Positions 9,558 through 21,121 of a stretch of 64,000 nt of DNA are shown piece after piece. The notes beneath the pieces are model-generated. The model was given only the letters and a program-made list of their open reading frames with translations. It did not search any database and had not been told where the DNA came from. The position numbers were made by a program, and so were the translations under genes. The stretch spans positions 310,001-374,000 of the forward strand of contig NZ_JAJISP010000001.1 of NCBI RefSeq assembly GCF_022132145.1, written 5' to 3'. The number at the start of each line of letters is the position of its first letter. Position 1 is the stretch's first letter. The stretch is from Pseudomonas sp. MMS21 TM103. GTDB taxonomy: Bacteria; Pseudomonadota; Gammaproteobacteria; Pseudomonadales; Pseudomonadaceae.

Positions 9558-11015
9558 TCACAGAAGCACCACATCGTATTGCTCCTGGGAGTAGATCGTC
9601 TCGACCTGAAATTTGATGGTACGGCCGATAAAGGCTTCGAGATCGGCAACATTGCCCGACTCTTCATCGAGCAGGCGATCCACCACTTTCTGGTTGGCCA
9701 GTACGCGATAGCCCTCGGCCTGGTAGGCCCGCGCCTCGCGCAGGATCTCGCGGAATATCTCGTAACAGGTGGTTTCCGGCGTCTTCATCTTGCCGCGTCC
9801 CTGGCAGCAGCCGCAGGGCTCGCAGAGTATCTGTTCGAGACTCTCGCGCGTGCGCTTGCGGGTCATCTGCACCAGGCCCAACTCGGTGATACCGATGATG
9901 TTGGTCTTGGCGTGATCGCGCTCCAGCTGTTTTTCCAGGGTACGTAACACCTGGCGCTGGTGCTCTTCATCTTCCATGTCGATGAAGTCGATGATGATGA
10001 TGCCGCCGAGGTTGCGCAGGCGCAGCTGACGAGCGATGGCCGTGGCCGCTTCGAGATTGGTCTTGAAGATGGTCTCTTCGAGGGTGCGGTGACCGACGAA
10101 GGCCCCGGTGTTGACGTCGATGGTACTCATCGCCTCGGCCGGATCAATGATCAGATAACCACCGGATTTCAGCGGCACCTTGCGCTCCAGCGCCCGCTGG
10201 ATCTCGTCTTCGACGCCGTACAAATCGAAAATCGGCCGCTCCCCCGGATAGTGTTCCAGACGATCGGCAATTTCCGGCATCAACTCGGCGACGAACTGGG
10301 TGATCTTCTGGAAGGTTTCCCGCGAGTCGATGCGGATCTTCTCGGTGCGCGGGCCGACCAGGTCGCGCAGGGTGCGCAGGGCCAGGCTGAGGTCTTCGTA
10401 AATCACTGACGGAGCCGGCGCGCTCTGTTTCTGCGCCGCAATCTGATCCCACAGGCGGCGCAGGTAGCGGATATCCACCAGAATTTCGTCGGCACCCACA
10501 CCATCGGCAGCGGTGCGCAGGATGAAGCCGCCGGCCTCGGCGATGCCTTCGGCCGCGACGCAGTCGGCCACCACTTGCTTGAGGCGCTCGCGCTCGCCTT
10601 CGTCCTCGATCTTCAGGGAGATGCCGACATGACTGGTACGCGGCATGTACACCAGGTAGCGCGAGGGGATCGACAGCTGCGTGGTCAGCCGCGCGCCCTT
10701 GCTGCCGATCGGGTCCTTAGTGACCTGCACCACCAGAGCCTGGCCTTCATGCACCAGGGCGCTGATGCTTTCCACCGCGCTGCCTTCGCGACTGGAAATT
10801 TCCGAGGCATGGATAAAGGCCGCGCGATCCAGACCGATGTCGACGAACGCCGCCTGCATGCCCGGCAACACCCGCACCACCTTGCCCTTGTAGATGTTAC
10901 CGACGATACCGCGCTTCTGCGTGCGCTCGACATGCACTTCTTGCAGCACGCCGTTCTCCACCACCGCCACGCGCGACTCCATTGGCGTGATATTGATCAG
11001 GATCTCTTCACTCAT
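9558..11015 (-). CDS. rng: Ribonuclease G
   Basis: This 485-residue RNase E/G family endonuclease processes the 5' end of 16S rRNA and decays mRNA. An S1 domain is visible at about residues 35-125 (GNIYKGKVVRVLPGMQAAFVDIG). The two metal-binding aspartates are Asp300 in STIDVNTG and Asp343 in IIIIDFIDM. A zinc-link cysteine pair is in CEPC at 398-401. It lacks the long C-terminal scaffold of RNase E, which identifies it as RNase G. The frame is open to 11045, but ATG 11015 gives the standard MSEEILINITPMESRVA start. Confidence 0.97.
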   Translation of the reverse strand: MSEEILINITPMESRVAVVENGVLQEVHVERTQKRGIVGNIYKGKVVRVLPGMQAAFVDIGLDRAAFIHASEISSREGSAVESISALVHEGQALVVQVTKDPIGSKGARLTTQLSIPSRYLVYMPRTSHVGISLKIEDEGERERLKQVVADCVAAEGIAEAGGFILRTAADGVGADEILVDIRYLRRLWDQIAAQKQSAPAPSVIYEDLSLALRTLRDLVGPRTEKIRIDSRETFQKITQFVAELMPEIADRLEHYPGERPIFDLYGVEDEIQRALERKVPLKSGGYLIIDPAEAMSTIDVNTGAFVGHRTLEETIFKTNLEAATAIARQLRLRNLGGIIIIDFIDMEDEEHQRQVLRTLEKQLERDHAKTNIIGITELGLVQMTRKRTRESLEQILCEPCGCCQGRGKMKTPETTCYEIFREILREARAYQAEGYRVLANQKVVDRLLDEESGNVADLEAFIGRTIKFQVETIYSQEQYDVVLL

Positions 11016-11082
11016 GGCTCTATCTCTGTTCCGACGAAGCAGCAAGCCGGGGGGAACGTAAGCCTTCAGCGAAAGGATTCAC

Positions 11083-11703
11083 TCACCCGCGGCCGGCGCT
11101 CTCTTGGCTATGGACTGGCAACGTCTGCCAGCACGGAATGCTAAATTCTGCGAGCAACGCGGCGGTTTCGCACAGGGGCAAGCCCACCACGGCCGAGTAA
11201 CTGCCCTGCAACTGACTGACGAACACTGCCGCCAGCCCTTGAATACCATAACTGCCAGCCTTGTCCCGGGGTTCGCCGGTGGCCCAATAAGCCTCGATCT
11301 CTTCGCGGCTCAACTGCCGAAAGCTCACCCGACTGCTGACCACCCGCGTAGCCACCTTGGCGGTCGACGCCAGGGCCACGGCCGTCAGCACCAGATGCTC
11401 GCGACCGGACAGCGCGCTCAGGGTCGCCACCGCTTCGTCGCGATCCTGTGGCTTGCCGAGAATCTGCCCATCGAGGACCACGGCGGTATCGGCACCGAGC
11501 ACTACAGCCTCACCCGGATCAACCAAGGTAGCCAGTGCGGCCTGCGCTTTGGCGCGGGCCAGACGCTCTACATAGGCGCAGGGAGACTCGTCTGGCAATA
11601 AACTTTCATCGACAGGGACGATTTGCGTGATGAAGGGCACACCGATCTGGGCCAATAATTCGCTCCGTCGCGGCGACCCGGACGCCAGGTAAAGGGTGGT
11701 CAT
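11083..11703 (-). CDS. maf: Maf nucleoside triphosphate pyrophosphatase
   Basis: This Maf/YhdE-type protein of 206 residues hydrolyses non-canonical or surplus nucleotides such as dTTP and UTP. The N-terminal signature [11 protein letters not shown] and the catalytic block [18 protein letters not shown] are both present. The reading frame continues upstream to 11802, into mreD, but ATG 11703 places the signature at the N-terminus as usual. It lies between mreD and rng, as in most Pseudomonas. Confidence 0.95.
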   Translation of the reverse strand: MTTLYLASGSPRRSELLAQIGVPFITQIVPVDESLLPDESPCAYVERLARAKAQAALATLVDPGEAVVLGADTAVVLDGQILGKPQDRDEAVATLSALSGREHLVLTAVALASTAKVATRVVSSRVSFRQLSREEIEAYWATGEPRDKAGSYGIQGLAAVFVSQLQGSYSAVVGLPLCETAALLAEFSIPCWQTLPVHSQESAGRG

Positions 11704-11744
11704 ACGGACTTCTCCCTGTCGGATTCGTGCGGGGCCTGCTGCAC

Positions 11745-12233
11745 TCAATTGACGCTGAGGCGTTTGTGCACACCGCGCAGGATGACACAAACCCATGGCC
11801 ACAACAGCGCGCTAACCAGTGCCGGCAAGACGAACGCCAGCGTGGGTGGGCGGTTACCGGTCAAGGCATTGAGCCACAGCTGGACCAGTTGAGCCAGACC
11901 GAACACCACCAACAGCACCATGCTCTGCTGCCACATGGGGAACATGCGCAAGCGTTGCTGCAGATTCATTACCAGGAAGATCACCAGAGTAAGAATCAGG
12001 GCATTCTGACCCAGTAGCGTACCGTTCAGCACATCGGCCAACAGACCGACGCACCAGGCCGTGGTCATGCCCACCCGATGGGGCAAGGCCAGCACCCAGT
12101 AGGTCAGGAACAACGCCAGCCACAGCGGCCGGCCAACCTCCATGAACTTGGGCAAGCTGGACACACTGAGCAGCAGGGCCAAGGCCAGGCTTAGCCAGAT
12201 CACCCAGGTATTGCGCGCACGCAGGGCAATCAT
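11745..12233 (-). CDS. mreD: Rod shape-determining protein MreD
   Basis: This 162-residue inner-membrane protein has about five hydrophobic segments (for example [17 protein letters not shown] near the N-terminus and [20 protein letters not shown] near the C-terminus) and a helix rich in Gln/Arg between them. MreD is part of the elongasome with MreB, MreC, RodA and PBP2. Its ATG overlaps the last bases of mreC in an ATGA arrangement, which suggests translational coupling. Confidence 0.95.
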   Translation of the reverse strand: MIALRARNTWVIWLSLALALLLSVSSLPKFMEVGRPLWLALFLTYWVLALPHRVGMTTAWCVGLLADVLNGTLLGQNALILTLVIFLVMNLQQRLRMFPMWQQSMVLLVVFGLAQLVQLWLNALTGNRPPTLAFVLPALVSALLWPWVCVILRGVHKRLSVN

Positions 12234-13216
12234 TGGCGAGGCTCCGCAGCAGGGGTGGATGAAGTGACTGGCGCAGCGCCCGCAGCCCCTTGGTGGGCGG
12301 ACGGAAGCGAGGAGCCGCTCGCCGCAGGCTCGAGGGCCTGACGATCCGCCGCCTCCTGGGCCTCGGCCGAATCACTGGCGCGCTGTTCGGGGGTACGCGG
12401 GTCGGTGAAAACCAGCAGCATGTAGCGACTGCGATTCAAGTCGGCCGTCGGCATGGCACGAACAATCGCGAACGGCTGACCGGAGTCGTGAATCACCTCG
12501 GTGACCACCGCCACTGGATAGCCCGCCGGAAAATGTTGGCCCATGCCGGAGCTGAGCAGCAGATCGCCTTCCTTGATGTCCGCGGTATCGGCCACATGGC
12601 GCAACTCCAGGCGCTCCGGATTGCCGGTACCGGTGGCGATCGCGCGCAGGCCGTTGCGATTGACCTGCACCGGGATGCTGTGGGTGGTATCGGTGAGCAA
12701 CAGCACCCGCGAGGTGTAGGGCATCACCTCGACCACCTGGCCCATCAGGCCACGTGCATCGAGCACCGGCTGGCCGAGCAACACGCCATCTTTGGCGCCC
12801 TTGTCGATCAGGATGCGGCGGGTAAAGGGATTGGGGTCGATACCGATCAGCTCGGTGGCCAATACTTCATCGTCGACCAGCGCCGACGAGTTGAGCAACT
12901 CGCGCAGGCGCACATTCTGCTCGGTCAACGCCGCCAGTTTCTGCAGCCGTCGCTGCATCATCAGGCTTTCGGCCTTGAGTTTTTCATTCTCGGCCGCCAG
13001 GTCGCTGCGCGAGCTGAGCTCCTGAGTGGTGCTGTCCCACAGGGTCACCGGCAAACGGCCGAGCCAGTAGACTGGCTCGACAATAAGCCCCAACTGGCTG
13101 CGCAACGGCTGCAACACGGTAAGTCGCGCATCCACCACCATCAGCGCAGCCGATAGCACAGCGAACACCAGCAGGCGTACGCCGAGCGAAGGACCTTTGG
13201 CAAATAGCGGTTTTAT
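12230..13216 (-). CDS. mreC: Rod shape-determining protein MreC, probably with an ATA start codon
   Basis: MreC is a bitopic scaffold of the elongasome with an N-terminal membrane anchor, a coiled coil (AAENEKLKAESLMM...LQKLAALTEQNVRLREL) and two periplasmic beta-barrels, followed here by a Pro/Ala-rich tail. The first standard start, GTG at 13168, falls inside the membrane anchor. The frame extends upstream by 16 codons that read (I)KPLFAKGPSLGVRLLV, clearly like the E. coli start MKPIFSRGPSLQIRL. An in-frame TGA lies four codons upstream of ATA, so no ATG, GTG or TTG is available there. The ATA at 13216-13214 aligns with the E. coli initiator Met and follows AGAGGA at 7-base spacing. I therefore place the start at ATA, giving 328 residues; GTG 13168 is the fallback. 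Confidence 0.9.
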   Translation of the reverse strand: MKPLFAKGPSLGVRLLVFAVLSAALMVVDARLTVLQPLRSQLGLIVEPVYWLGRLPVTLWDSTTQELSSRSDLAAENEKLKAESLMMQRRLQKLAALTEQNVRLRELLNSSALVDDEVLATELIGIDPNPFTRRILIDKGAKDGVLLGQPVLDARGLMGQVVEVMPYTSRVLLLTDTTHSIPVQVNRNGLRAIATGTGNPERLELRHVADTADIKEGDLLLSSGMGQHFPAGYPVAVVTEVIHDSGQPFAIVRAMPTADLNRSRYMLLVFTDPRTPEQRASDSAEAQEAADRQALEPAASGSSLPSAHQGAAGAAPVTSSTPAAEPRQ

Positions 13217-13223
13217 GGCGAGT

Positions 13224-13229
13224 TCCTCT
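13224..13229 (-). promoter_or_regulatory. Ribosome binding site deciding the mreC start
   Basis: AGAGGA on the minus strand ends 7 bases before the ATA codon at 13216-13214. No comparably good site stands before the internal GTG at 13168, where the upstream bases are CTGCTG. This supports initiation at ATA. Confidence 0.65.
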
Positions 13230-13252
13230 CAAGCGTCAAGCAGCAAACAAAA

Positions 13253-13285
13253 AGCTGCAAGCGAGTGAAAACCCGGCTTGCAGCT
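13253..13285. terminator. Hairpin in the mreB-mreC gap
   Basis: AGCTGCAAGC and GCTTGCAGCT form a perfect 10-bp stem around a 13-base loop. On the minus strand it lies after the mreB stop and before the mreC ribosome binding site. There is an AT-rich stretch downstream (GCTTTTTGTTTG). It may partly stop transcription so that mreB is made in excess over mreC and mreD, or it may protect the mreB 3' end. Confidence 0.55.
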
Positions 13286-13305
13286 CGAGACTTGGCGCAG
13301 ACGGC

Positions 13306-14789
<1,484 letters not shown>

Positions 14790-15077
14790 ATGGCGCTTGA
14801 ACGCTCCGAGGTGGAAAAAATCGCCCATCTGGCCCGACTGGGCCTGAATGAAAGCGAAATTCCACGTACCACCGAGACCCTCAACAACATTCTCGGTCTG
14901 ATCGATCAGATGCAGGCGGTCGACACCACGGGTATCGAGCCACTGGCCCACCCCCTGGAAGCGACCCAGCGCCTGCGCGCCGACGTGGTGACCGAAGAAA
15001 ACCACCGCGACGCCTACCAGGCGATCGCCCCGGCCGTCGAGAACGGCCTGTACCTGGTTCCCAAGGTGATTGAGTGA
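14790..15077 (+). CDS. gatC: Aspartyl/glutamyl-tRNA amidotransferase subunit C
   Basis: This 95-residue protein has the GatC pattern ([15 protein letters not shown], then [17 protein letters not shown]). GatC stabilises the GatA-GatB complex that converts Glu-tRNA(Gln) and Asp-tRNA(Asn) to the amidated forms. ATG 14790 follows GGAGAACCTCA. The frame extends upstream to 14763 without a better start. Its stop overlaps the gatA start. Confidence 0.96.
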   Translation: MALERSEVEKIAHLARLGLNESEIPRTTETLNNILGLIDQMQAVDTTGIEPLAHPLEATQRLRADVVTEENHRDAYQAIAPAVENGLYLVPKVIE

Positions 15078-16528
15078 TGCATCGACTGACCCTGGCTGAA
15101 ATCGCCCGCGCCCTGGCCGCCAAACAATTTTCCGCCGAGGAGCTGACCCGCAGCCTGCTGCAACGCATTGGTCAACTCGACCCGCAGCTCAACAGCTTCA
15201 TCAGCGTCACCGAAGAGCTGGCCCTGGAGCAGGCCAAGGCCGCCGACGCCCGCCGCGCCGCTGGTGAAACCGGCGCCCTGCTTGGTGCACCGATCGGCCA
15301 CAAGGACCTGTTCTGCACCCAAGGCGTGCTGACCAGCTGCGGCTCGAAAATCCTCCAAGGCTTCAAGGCGCCCTATAACGCCACAGTGGTGGAGAAACTC
15401 GCCGCCGCCGGCAGCGTGACCCTGGGCAAGCTGAACATGGACGAATTCGCCATGGGCTCGGCCAACGAGTCCAGCCATTACGGCGCGGTGAAAAACCCCT
15501 GGGACCTGACCCGCGTCCCGGGCGGCTCCTCCGGTGGCTCGGCCGCAGCGGTAGCCGCACGCCTGTTGCCGGCCGCCACCGGCACCGACACCGGCGGCTC
15601 GATCCGCCAGCCGGCCGCGCTGACCAACCTCACCGGGATCAAGCCGACCTACGGCCGCGTCTCCCGCTGGGGCATGATCGCTTACGCCTCCAGCCTCGAC
15701 CAGGGCGGCCCACTGGCCCGTAACGCCGAAGACTGTGCACTGATGCTGCAGGCCATGGCCGGCTTCGACCCGAAAGATTCCACCAGTGTCGACCAGCCGG
15801 TCGATGACTACCTCGCGGCATTGGCCAAACCGCTGAATGGCCTGCGCATCGGCCTGCCCAAGGAATACTTCGGCGCTGGCCTCGACAGCCGGATTGCCGA
15901 GGCGGTGCTGAGCGTGGTCGAGGAGCTGAAAAAGCTCGGCGCCACGGTCAAGGACATCAGCCTGCCGGCCATGCAGCATGCGATTCCGGCCTATTACGTG
16001 ATCGCCCCGGCCGAAGCCAGCTCCAACCTGTCGCGCTTCGACGGCGTGCGCTTCGGCTACCGCTGCGAAAACCCGGTCAACCTCGAGGACCTGTACAAGC
16101 GCTCGCGCGGCGAAGGCTTCGGCGCCGAGGTCAAGCGCCGCATCATGATCGGCACCTACGCGCTGTCCGCCGGTTACTACGACGCCTATTACCTGAAAGC
16201 ACAGAAGATCCGCCGACTGATCAAGAACGACTTCGTCGCCGCCTTCAACGAGGTGGACGTGATTCTCGGCCCGACCACGCCGAACCTGGCCTGGAAACTC
16301 GGCGAGAAGAACAACGACCCGGTCGCCGCTTACCTGGAAGACATCTACACCATCACCGCCAACCTCGCCGGTATTCCCGGCCTGTCGATGCCTGCCGGCT
16401 TCGTCGACGGTTTGCCGGTGGGCGTGCAACTGCTCGCGCCGTATTTCCAGGAAGGACGCCTGCTCAACGTGGCGCACCAATATCAACAAGTCACTGATTG
16501 GCACGCTCGCGCGCCAAGCGGATTTTGA
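15077..16528 (+). CDS. gatA: Aspartyl/glutamyl-tRNA amidotransferase subunit A
   Basis: This 483-residue amidase-signature enzyme releases ammonia from glutamine for the transamidation. The Ser-cisSer-Lys triad is visible: Lys76 in [10 protein letters not shown], Ser151 in the [12 protein letters not shown] block and Ser175 in [11 protein letters not shown]. The start ATG overlaps the gatC stop as TGATG; a GTG one codon earlier (15074) is also possible. It is followed 11 bases later by gatB. Confidence 0.97.
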   Translation: MHRLTLAEIARALAAKQFSAEELTRSLLQRIGQLDPQLNSFISVTEELALEQAKAADARRAAGETGALLGAPIGHKDLFCTQGVLTSCGSKILQGFKAPYNATVVEKLAAAGSVTLGKLNMDEFAMGSANESSHYGAVKNPWDLTRVPGGSSGGSAAAVAARLLPAATGTDTGGSIRQPAALTNLTGIKPTYGRVSRWGMIAYASSLDQGGPLARNAEDCALMLQAMAGFDPKDSTSVDQPVDDYLAALAKPLNGLRIGLPKEYFGAGLDSRIAEAVLSVVEELKKLGATVKDISLPAMQHAIPAYYVIAPAEASSNLSRFDGVRFGYRCENPVNLEDLYKRSRGEGFGAEVKRRIMIGTYALSAGYYDAYYLKAQKIRRLIKNDFVAAFNEVDVILGPTTPNLAWKLGEKNNDPVAAYLEDIYTITANLAGIPGLSMPAGFVDGLPVGVQLLAPYFQEGRLLNVAHQYQQVTDWHARAPSGF

Positions 16529-16539
16529 GGACGACTCAC

Positions 16540-17988
16540 ATGCAATGGGAAACCGTGATCGGGCTGGAAATCCACGCACAGCTCAGCACCAAATCGAAGA
16601 TTTTTTCCGCCAGCGCCATCGCCTTCGGCGCCGAACCCAATACCCAGGCCAGCCTGGTTGACCTCGGCATGCCCGGCACCCTGCCGGTGCTCAACGCCGA
16701 AGCCGTGCGCATGGCCTGCAAGTTCGGCCTGGCCATCGACGCGCACATCGCGCCGAGCAACGTCTTCGCCCGCAAGAACTACTTCTACCCGGACCTGCCC
16801 AAGGGCTATCAGACCAGCCAGATGGATCACCCCATCGTCGGCAAGGGCTTCCTCGACATCACCCTGGAAGACGGCACGCAAAAGCGCATCGGCATCACCC
16901 GCGCACACCTGGAAGAAGACGCCGGCAAGAGCCTGCACGAAGACTTCCACGGCATGAGCGGCATCGACCTCAATCGTGCCGGCACGCCGCTGCTGGAGAT
17001 CGTCTCCGAGCCGGATATCCGCAGCGCCAAGGAAGCGGTGGCCTACGTCAAGGCCATCCACGCCCTGGTGCGTTACCTCGGCATCTGCGACGGCAATATG
17101 GCCGAAGGCTCGCTGCGCTGCGACTGCAACGTCTCAGTACGGCCAAAAGGCCAGGCCGAATACGGCACCCGCGCCGAGATCAAGAACGTCAACTCCTTCC
17201 GCTTTATCGAGAAGGCAATCAACCACGAGGTACAGCGGCAGATCGAGCGGATCGAGGACGGCGGCAAGATCGTCCAGGAAACCCGCCTGTACGATCCGAA
17301 CAAGGACGAAACGCGCTCCATGCGCAGCAAGGAGGAAGCCAACGACTACCGTTACTTCCCCTGCCCCGACCTGCTGCCGGTGGTGATCGAGCAGAGTTTC
17401 CTCGATGAAATTCGCGCCAGCCTGCCGGAGTTGCCGGTGCAGAAGCGCGCGCGCTTCGAGGCGCAGTTCGGCCTGTCCGCCTACGACGCCGACGTACTGG
17501 CCGCCAGTCGCGAACTGGCCGACTACTTCGAAGCGGTCAATGCCGTGTGTGGCGACGCCAAGCTGGCCGCCAACTGGGTCATGGGCGAGCTGTCCAGCCT
17601 GCTCAACACCGGAAACCTTTCGATCGAACAGTCGCCGGTTTCCGCCGAGCAACTGGGCGGCATGATCCTGCGCATCAAGGACAACACCATCAGCGGCAAG
17701 ATCGCCAAGATGGTGTTCGAGGCGCTGGCCGCCGGCGAAGGCACCACGGCCGACGAAGTGATCGAGAGCAAGGGGCTCAAGCAGGTCACCGACTCCGGCG
17801 CCATCGAAAGCCTGCTGGATGAAGTGCTGGCAGCCAACGCCGAGCAGGTCGAACAGTACCGCGCCAGCGACGACGCCAAGCGCGGCAAGATGTTCGGCTT
17901 CTTCGTCGGCCAGGCCATGAAGGCCTCGAAAGGCAAGGCCAACCCCGGCCAGGTGAACCAACTGCTGAAGAAAAAGCTCGAAGGCTGA
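16540..17988 (+). CDS. gatB: Aspartyl/glutamyl-tRNA amidotransferase subunit B
   Basis: This 482-residue subunit activates and amidates the tRNA-bound Glu or Asp. Family blocks are [13 protein letters not shown] at the N-terminus, [18 protein letters not shown] and the [10 protein letters not shown] region, with the C-terminal helical YqeY-like tail ending [16 protein letters not shown] 16540 gives the standard start; an upstream in-frame start at 16498 would overlap gatA. It is the last gene of gatCAB and is followed by a terminator. Confidence 0.97.
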   Translation: MQWETVIGLEIHAQLSTKSKIFSASAIAFGAEPNTQASLVDLGMPGTLPVLNAEAVRMACKFGLAIDAHIAPSNVFARKNYFYPDLPKGYQTSQMDHPIVGKGFLDITLEDGTQKRIGITRAHLEEDAGKSLHEDFHGMSGIDLNRAGTPLLEIVSEPDIRSAKEAVAYVKAIHALVRYLGICDGNMAEGSLRCDCNVSVRPKGQAEYGTRAEIKNVNSFRFIEKAINHEVQRQIERIEDGGKIVQETRLYDPNKDETRSMRSKEEANDYRYFPCPDLLPVVIEQSFLDEIRASLPELPVQKRARFEAQFGLSAYDADVLAASRELADYFEAVNAVCGDAKLAANWVMGELSSLLNTGNLSIEQSPVSAEQLGGMILRIKDNTISGKIAKMVFEALAAGEGTTADEVIESKGLKQVTDSGAIESLLDEVLAANAEQVEQYRASDDAKRGKMFGFFVGQAMKASKGKANPGQVNQLLKKKLEG

Positions 17989-18081
17989 ACCTGACGCCAA
18001 CGCATGCGTTGGCCCAGCGAGCGCCCGGCCATGAATGACCGGGCCGGCCCTCCCAGCAGGACACGGATGTCTCGACACACG

Positions 18082-18110
18082 CAACGCCGGGCCCGCCCGG
18101 CGTTGTTTTA
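18082..18110 (+). terminator. Rho-independent terminator after gatB
   Basis: CAACGCCGGG and CCCGGCGTTG form a perfect 10-bp stem around a CCCG loop, followed by TTTTA. It lies 94 bases after the gatB stop. Confidence 0.85.
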
Positions 18111-18194
18111 TCCGCAGGGTGGAAAACCGCGCAGGATTTCCCACCACAAGCCGGTGGATGCTCGACGTGCTGTCCATCCGCCCAAGGAGTCGCC

Positions 18195-18566
18195 ATGCGC
18201 CTGCTCTTGATCGTGACCATCGCCCTGCTCCTCAGCGCGTGCGCCAGCCAGGGCCAGATAGACCCGCACGGTTACCGCGCCGAAGGTCAGGCGTCCTATT
18301 ACGGCGCGCGCCACCATGGCCAGAAAACCGCCAGTGGCGAGCGCTTCGACCGGCACGCCCTGACCGCCGCGCATCGCAGCCTGCCCTTCGGCAGCAAGGT
18401 GCTGGTCACCAACCTGCGCAATGACAAGAGCGTAGTGGTGCGCATCAACGACCGCGGCCCCTATGCCAAGAAACGCATCATCGATCTCTCGCAAAAGGCC
18501 GCCGAACAGCTGGATATGCTGCGCGCCGGCGTGGTGCCGGTGCGCCTGCAGCAACTGGCCGAGTGA
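18195..18566 (+). CDS. Short RlpA-like lipoprotein with a double-psi barrel
   Basis: This 123-residue protein has a signal peptide with a lipobox (LLSAC, Cys16), then a single RlpA/expansin-like double-psi beta-barrel ([58 protein letters not shown]). RlpA of P. aeruginosa cleaves naked glycan strands at the septum. This protein lacks the C-terminal SPOR domain, so it is a shorter paralogue rather than RlpA itself. The aspartate in NDRGPY is kept, so enzyme activity is possible. It follows AAGGAG at good spacing. Confidence 0.88.
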   Translation: MRLLLIVTIALLLSACASQGQIDPHGYRAEGQASYYGARHHGQKTASGERFDRHALTAAHRSLPFGSKVLVTNLRNDKSVVVRINDRGPYAKKRIIDLSQKAAEQLDMLRAGVVPVRLQQLAE

Positions 18567-18656
18567 ACATAGCTGTTTACAAAGAACACGCGATCGCCCT
18601 CTGGCGTCCTGCAAGCCGATGATTAAACTAGCGCCTCTTTTCTGGAGCCCCTTGCA

Positions 18657-19748
18657 ATGACCCCGATAACCTTCGTCTACCTGATTGCCGGCCTGGTATT
18701 GCTGGTAGCCGGCGCCGAGGTGCTGGTCCGCGGCGCCGCCAAACTGGCAGCGCAATTCGGTATTCCGCCCTTGGTAATCGGCTTGACCGTGGTGGCCTTC
18801 GGCACCAGCGCGCCGGAAAGCGCGGTGAGTATCCAGGCCGCCCTGAACAACAGTGGCGACCTGGCCATCGGCAACGTGATCGGCAGCAATATCGCCAACG
18901 TCCTGCTGATCCTCGGCATGACGGCCCTGGTCGCGCCGCTGATTGTCTCCCGGCAACTGATCCGCCTGGATGTGCCGATCATGATCGGCGCCAGCCTGGT
19001 GGTGTATGCCCTGGCCTGGGACGGCAGTCTGAGCACGCTCGACGGCGCCCTGCTGTTCGCTGGCGTGGTGACCTACACCGGTTTTCTGATCATCAGCAGC
19101 CTGCGCGACAAGAGCACCGCCGAGGATGGTGAATTCGCCAAGGAGTTCGGCCTGCACGAAGTACCCAAACCCTATGCCTGGCTGATCAACCTGGCGCTGA
19201 TCATCGTCGGCCTGATCCTGCTGGTGAGCGGCTCGCACTTCCTGGTCGAAGGCGCCGTCAGCCTGGCCCGCGCACTCGGCCTGTCCGAACTGATCATCGG
19301 CCTGACCGTGGTGGCCATCGGCACTTCGCTGCCGGAGCTGGCCACCTCGATCCTCGCCGCCATCCGCGGCGAACGGGATATCGCCGTGGGCAATATCGTC
19401 GGCAGCAACATCTTCAACCTGCTGTTCGTGCTGGGCCTGGCCTCGCTGGCCTCGCCGCTGCCGATCTCGATCTCGCCGAACGCCCTGGCCTTCGACTTCC
19501 CGGTGATGATCGCCGTGGCCGTGGCCTGCCTGCCGATCTTCTTTGCCGGGTACCGCATCAATCGCTGGGAAGGCCTGCTGTTCCTCGCCTACTACCTGGC
19601 CTACACCCTCTACCTGGCACTGTTCGCCACCGGCCGACCGCTGGCCCAGGTCTTCGGTGACGCCATGCTTGGTTATGTGCTGCCGCTGACGGCGGTGACC
19701 CTGGTGGTCATTGCCGGGCGTGCCTGGCAAAAACAGCGCACGGCCTGA
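18657..19748 (+). CDS. CaCA-family calcium/cation exchanger (YrbG-like)
   Basis: This 363-residue membrane protein has the two inverted alpha repeats of Ca2+/cation antiporters: VVAFGTSAPES with GNVIGSNIANVLLI in the first half, and VVAIGTSLPEL with GNIVGSNIFNLLFV in the second. About ten hydrophobic segments are visible. Such proteins exchange Ca2+ against Na+ or H+ at the inner membrane; ion choice cannot be read from sequence. It lies 20 bases before a PcaC-like gene and may be co-transcribed with it. Confidence 0.92.
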   Translation: MTPITFVYLIAGLVLLVAGAEVLVRGAAKLAAQFGIPPLVIGLTVVAFGTSAPESAVSIQAALNNSGDLAIGNVIGSNIANVLLILGMTALVAPLIVSRQLIRLDVPIMIGASLVVYALAWDGSLSTLDGALLFAGVVTYTGFLIISSLRDKSTAEDGEFAKEFGLHEVPKPYAWLINLALIIVGLILLVSGSHFLVEGAVSLARALGLSELIIGLTVVAIGTSLPELATSILAAIRGERDIAVGNIVGSNIFNLLFVLGLASLASPLPISISPNALAFDFPVMIAVAVACLPIFFAGYRINRWEGLLFLAYYLAYTLYLALFATGRPLAQVFGDAMLGYVLPLTAVTLVVIAGRAWQKQRTA

Positions 19749-19768
19749 CCCTCAACCTGGAGCTGCAT

Positions 19769-20146
19769 ATGAGCGATAACTACGACAAGGGCCTGCAGGC
19801 ACGCCGCGAGGTCATGGGCGACGCCTTCGTCGATCGCGCCCTGGGCAATGCCACCGCGTTCACCCAACCCCTGCAGGATTTCGTCAACGAACACGCCTGG
19901 GGCGGCGTCTGGACCCGCGAGGGGTTGGACCGCAAGACCCGCAGCCTGATCACCCTGGCGGCGCTGACTGCGCTGAGGTGCCCGCAGGAACTCAAGGGCC
20001 ACGTGCGTGGCGCCCTGAACAACGGCTGCACGGTCGAGGAAATCCGCGAGGCGCTGCTGCACTGTGCGGTCTACGCCGGGGTGCCGGCGGCCATCGACGC
20101 CTTCCGCGCGGCGCAGGAAGTGATCGAGGCGCACCAGCAGCCCTGA
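19769..20146 (+). CDS. 4-carboxymuconolactone decarboxylase family protein (PcaC-like)
   Basis: This 125-residue protein matches PcaC in length and pattern (GLDRKTRSLITLAALTAL, HVRGALNNGCTVEEIREALLHCAVYAGVPAAIDAF). PcaC converts carboxymuconolactone to enol-lactone in the protocatechuate branch of the beta-ketoadipate pathway. No other pca gene is in the window. A catabolic role is therefore likely but unproven by context, and related family members act as peroxidases instead. It ends close to the convergent AEC transporter. Confidence 0.85.
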   Translation: MSDNYDKGLQARREVMGDAFVDRALGNATAFTQPLQDFVNEHAWGGVWTREGLDRKTRSLITLAALTALRCPQELKGHVRGALNNGCTVEEIREALLHCAVYAGVPAAIDAFRAAQEVIEAHQQP

Positions 20147-20179
20147 CCGACTAGCCGGACGCCGCCCGGCATTGCCGGC

Positions 20180-21121
20180 CTAGACCCAGCCGAGCCACTG
20201 CAGCAGGAACAGGCCGAGGTTGATCGTCACCACCCCGGCCAGGGTGGTGATCACGATGATCGCCGCCGCCAGCTGATGGTTGCCATTCACCGCCCGCGCC
20301 ATGACGAAGCTGGCCGCGGCGGTGGGGCTGGCAAAATAGAGGAAGAGGATGCCCAGGTCGGCGCCGCGAAAGCCGCAGAGCCAGGCGCCCAGGGTGGCCA
20401 ACAACGGCAGCCAGACCATCTTCATCAGGCTTGAACTGATGGCAATGCCGCTGCTGTTGCGCAACGAGGCCAGCGTCAGGGTGCCCCCGATGCAGATCAA
20501 TGCCAGCGGCAGGGTCATCTGCGCGAAGTACTGGGTCGAGATCATCAGCCAATCCGGTAGCGGCAGCCGCCAGTAGGCGATCGGTATCGCCGCCAGCACA
20601 CCGATGATCAGCGGATTACCGAGGATGCTCTTGCCGATGGCCCAGGGCCCGGACTTGACGTGCGGGCTGTAGATCGCCAGGACCATGGCCGACAGGGTGT
20701 TGTAGCAAAGGATCACCACCCCGCCCAATACCGCCCCGACCGACAGGCCGTAATCGCCGTACAGGCTGGTGGCCAGCGCCAGACCGACGATGCCGTTGTT
20801 GCCGCGAAACGCACCCTGGGTGTAGATCCCCCGATCCACCTGCGGCCAGCGCCAGATCGCCCAGCCCCAGGCGATCAGGAAACACATCAGGGTTGCCAGC
20901 ACGAAGTAGCCGAGCAGCGCCGGCTGCAGCGCCGTGCTCAGGTCCGCCTTGACGATGCCGAGAAACAGCAACGCCGGCAGGGTGCCGCGAAACACCAGCG
21001 ACGACGCGGTATTGATAAAGGCATCGTCGATCCAGCCCAGGCGCTTGAGCCCTACCCCGAGAAACAGCATGGAAAAGACCGGCGCAGTGATGGCGAGGGT
21101 TTGCTGAACGACGACGAGCAT
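20180..21121 (-). CDS. AEC family transporter (auxin efflux carrier-like permease)
   Basis: This 313-residue integral membrane protein has about ten transmembrane segments in two halves (TAPVFSMLFLGVGLKRLGWID at the N-terminus, VLGGVVILCYNTLSAMVLAIYS mid-protein, AAIIVITTLAGVVTINLGLFLLQW at the C-terminus). Bacterial AEC members export or import organic acids such as malate or malonate, and the substrate here cannot be named. It is a single gene, convergent with the PcaC-like gene. Confidence 0.88.
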   Translation of the reverse strand: MLVVVQQTLAITAPVFSMLFLGVGLKRLGWIDDAFINTASSLVFRGTLPALLFLGIVKADLSTALQPALLGYFVLATLMCFLIAWGWAIWRWPQVDRGIYTQGAFRGNNGIVGLALATSLYGDYGLSVGAVLGGVVILCYNTLSAMVLAIYSPHVKSGPWAIGKSILGNPLIIGVLAAIPIAYWRLPLPDWLMISTQYFAQMTLPLALICIGGTLTLASLRNSSGIAISSSLMKMVWLPLLATLGAWLCGFRGADLGILFLYFASPTAAASFVMARAVNGNHQLAAAIIVITTLAGVVTINLGLFLLQWLGWV

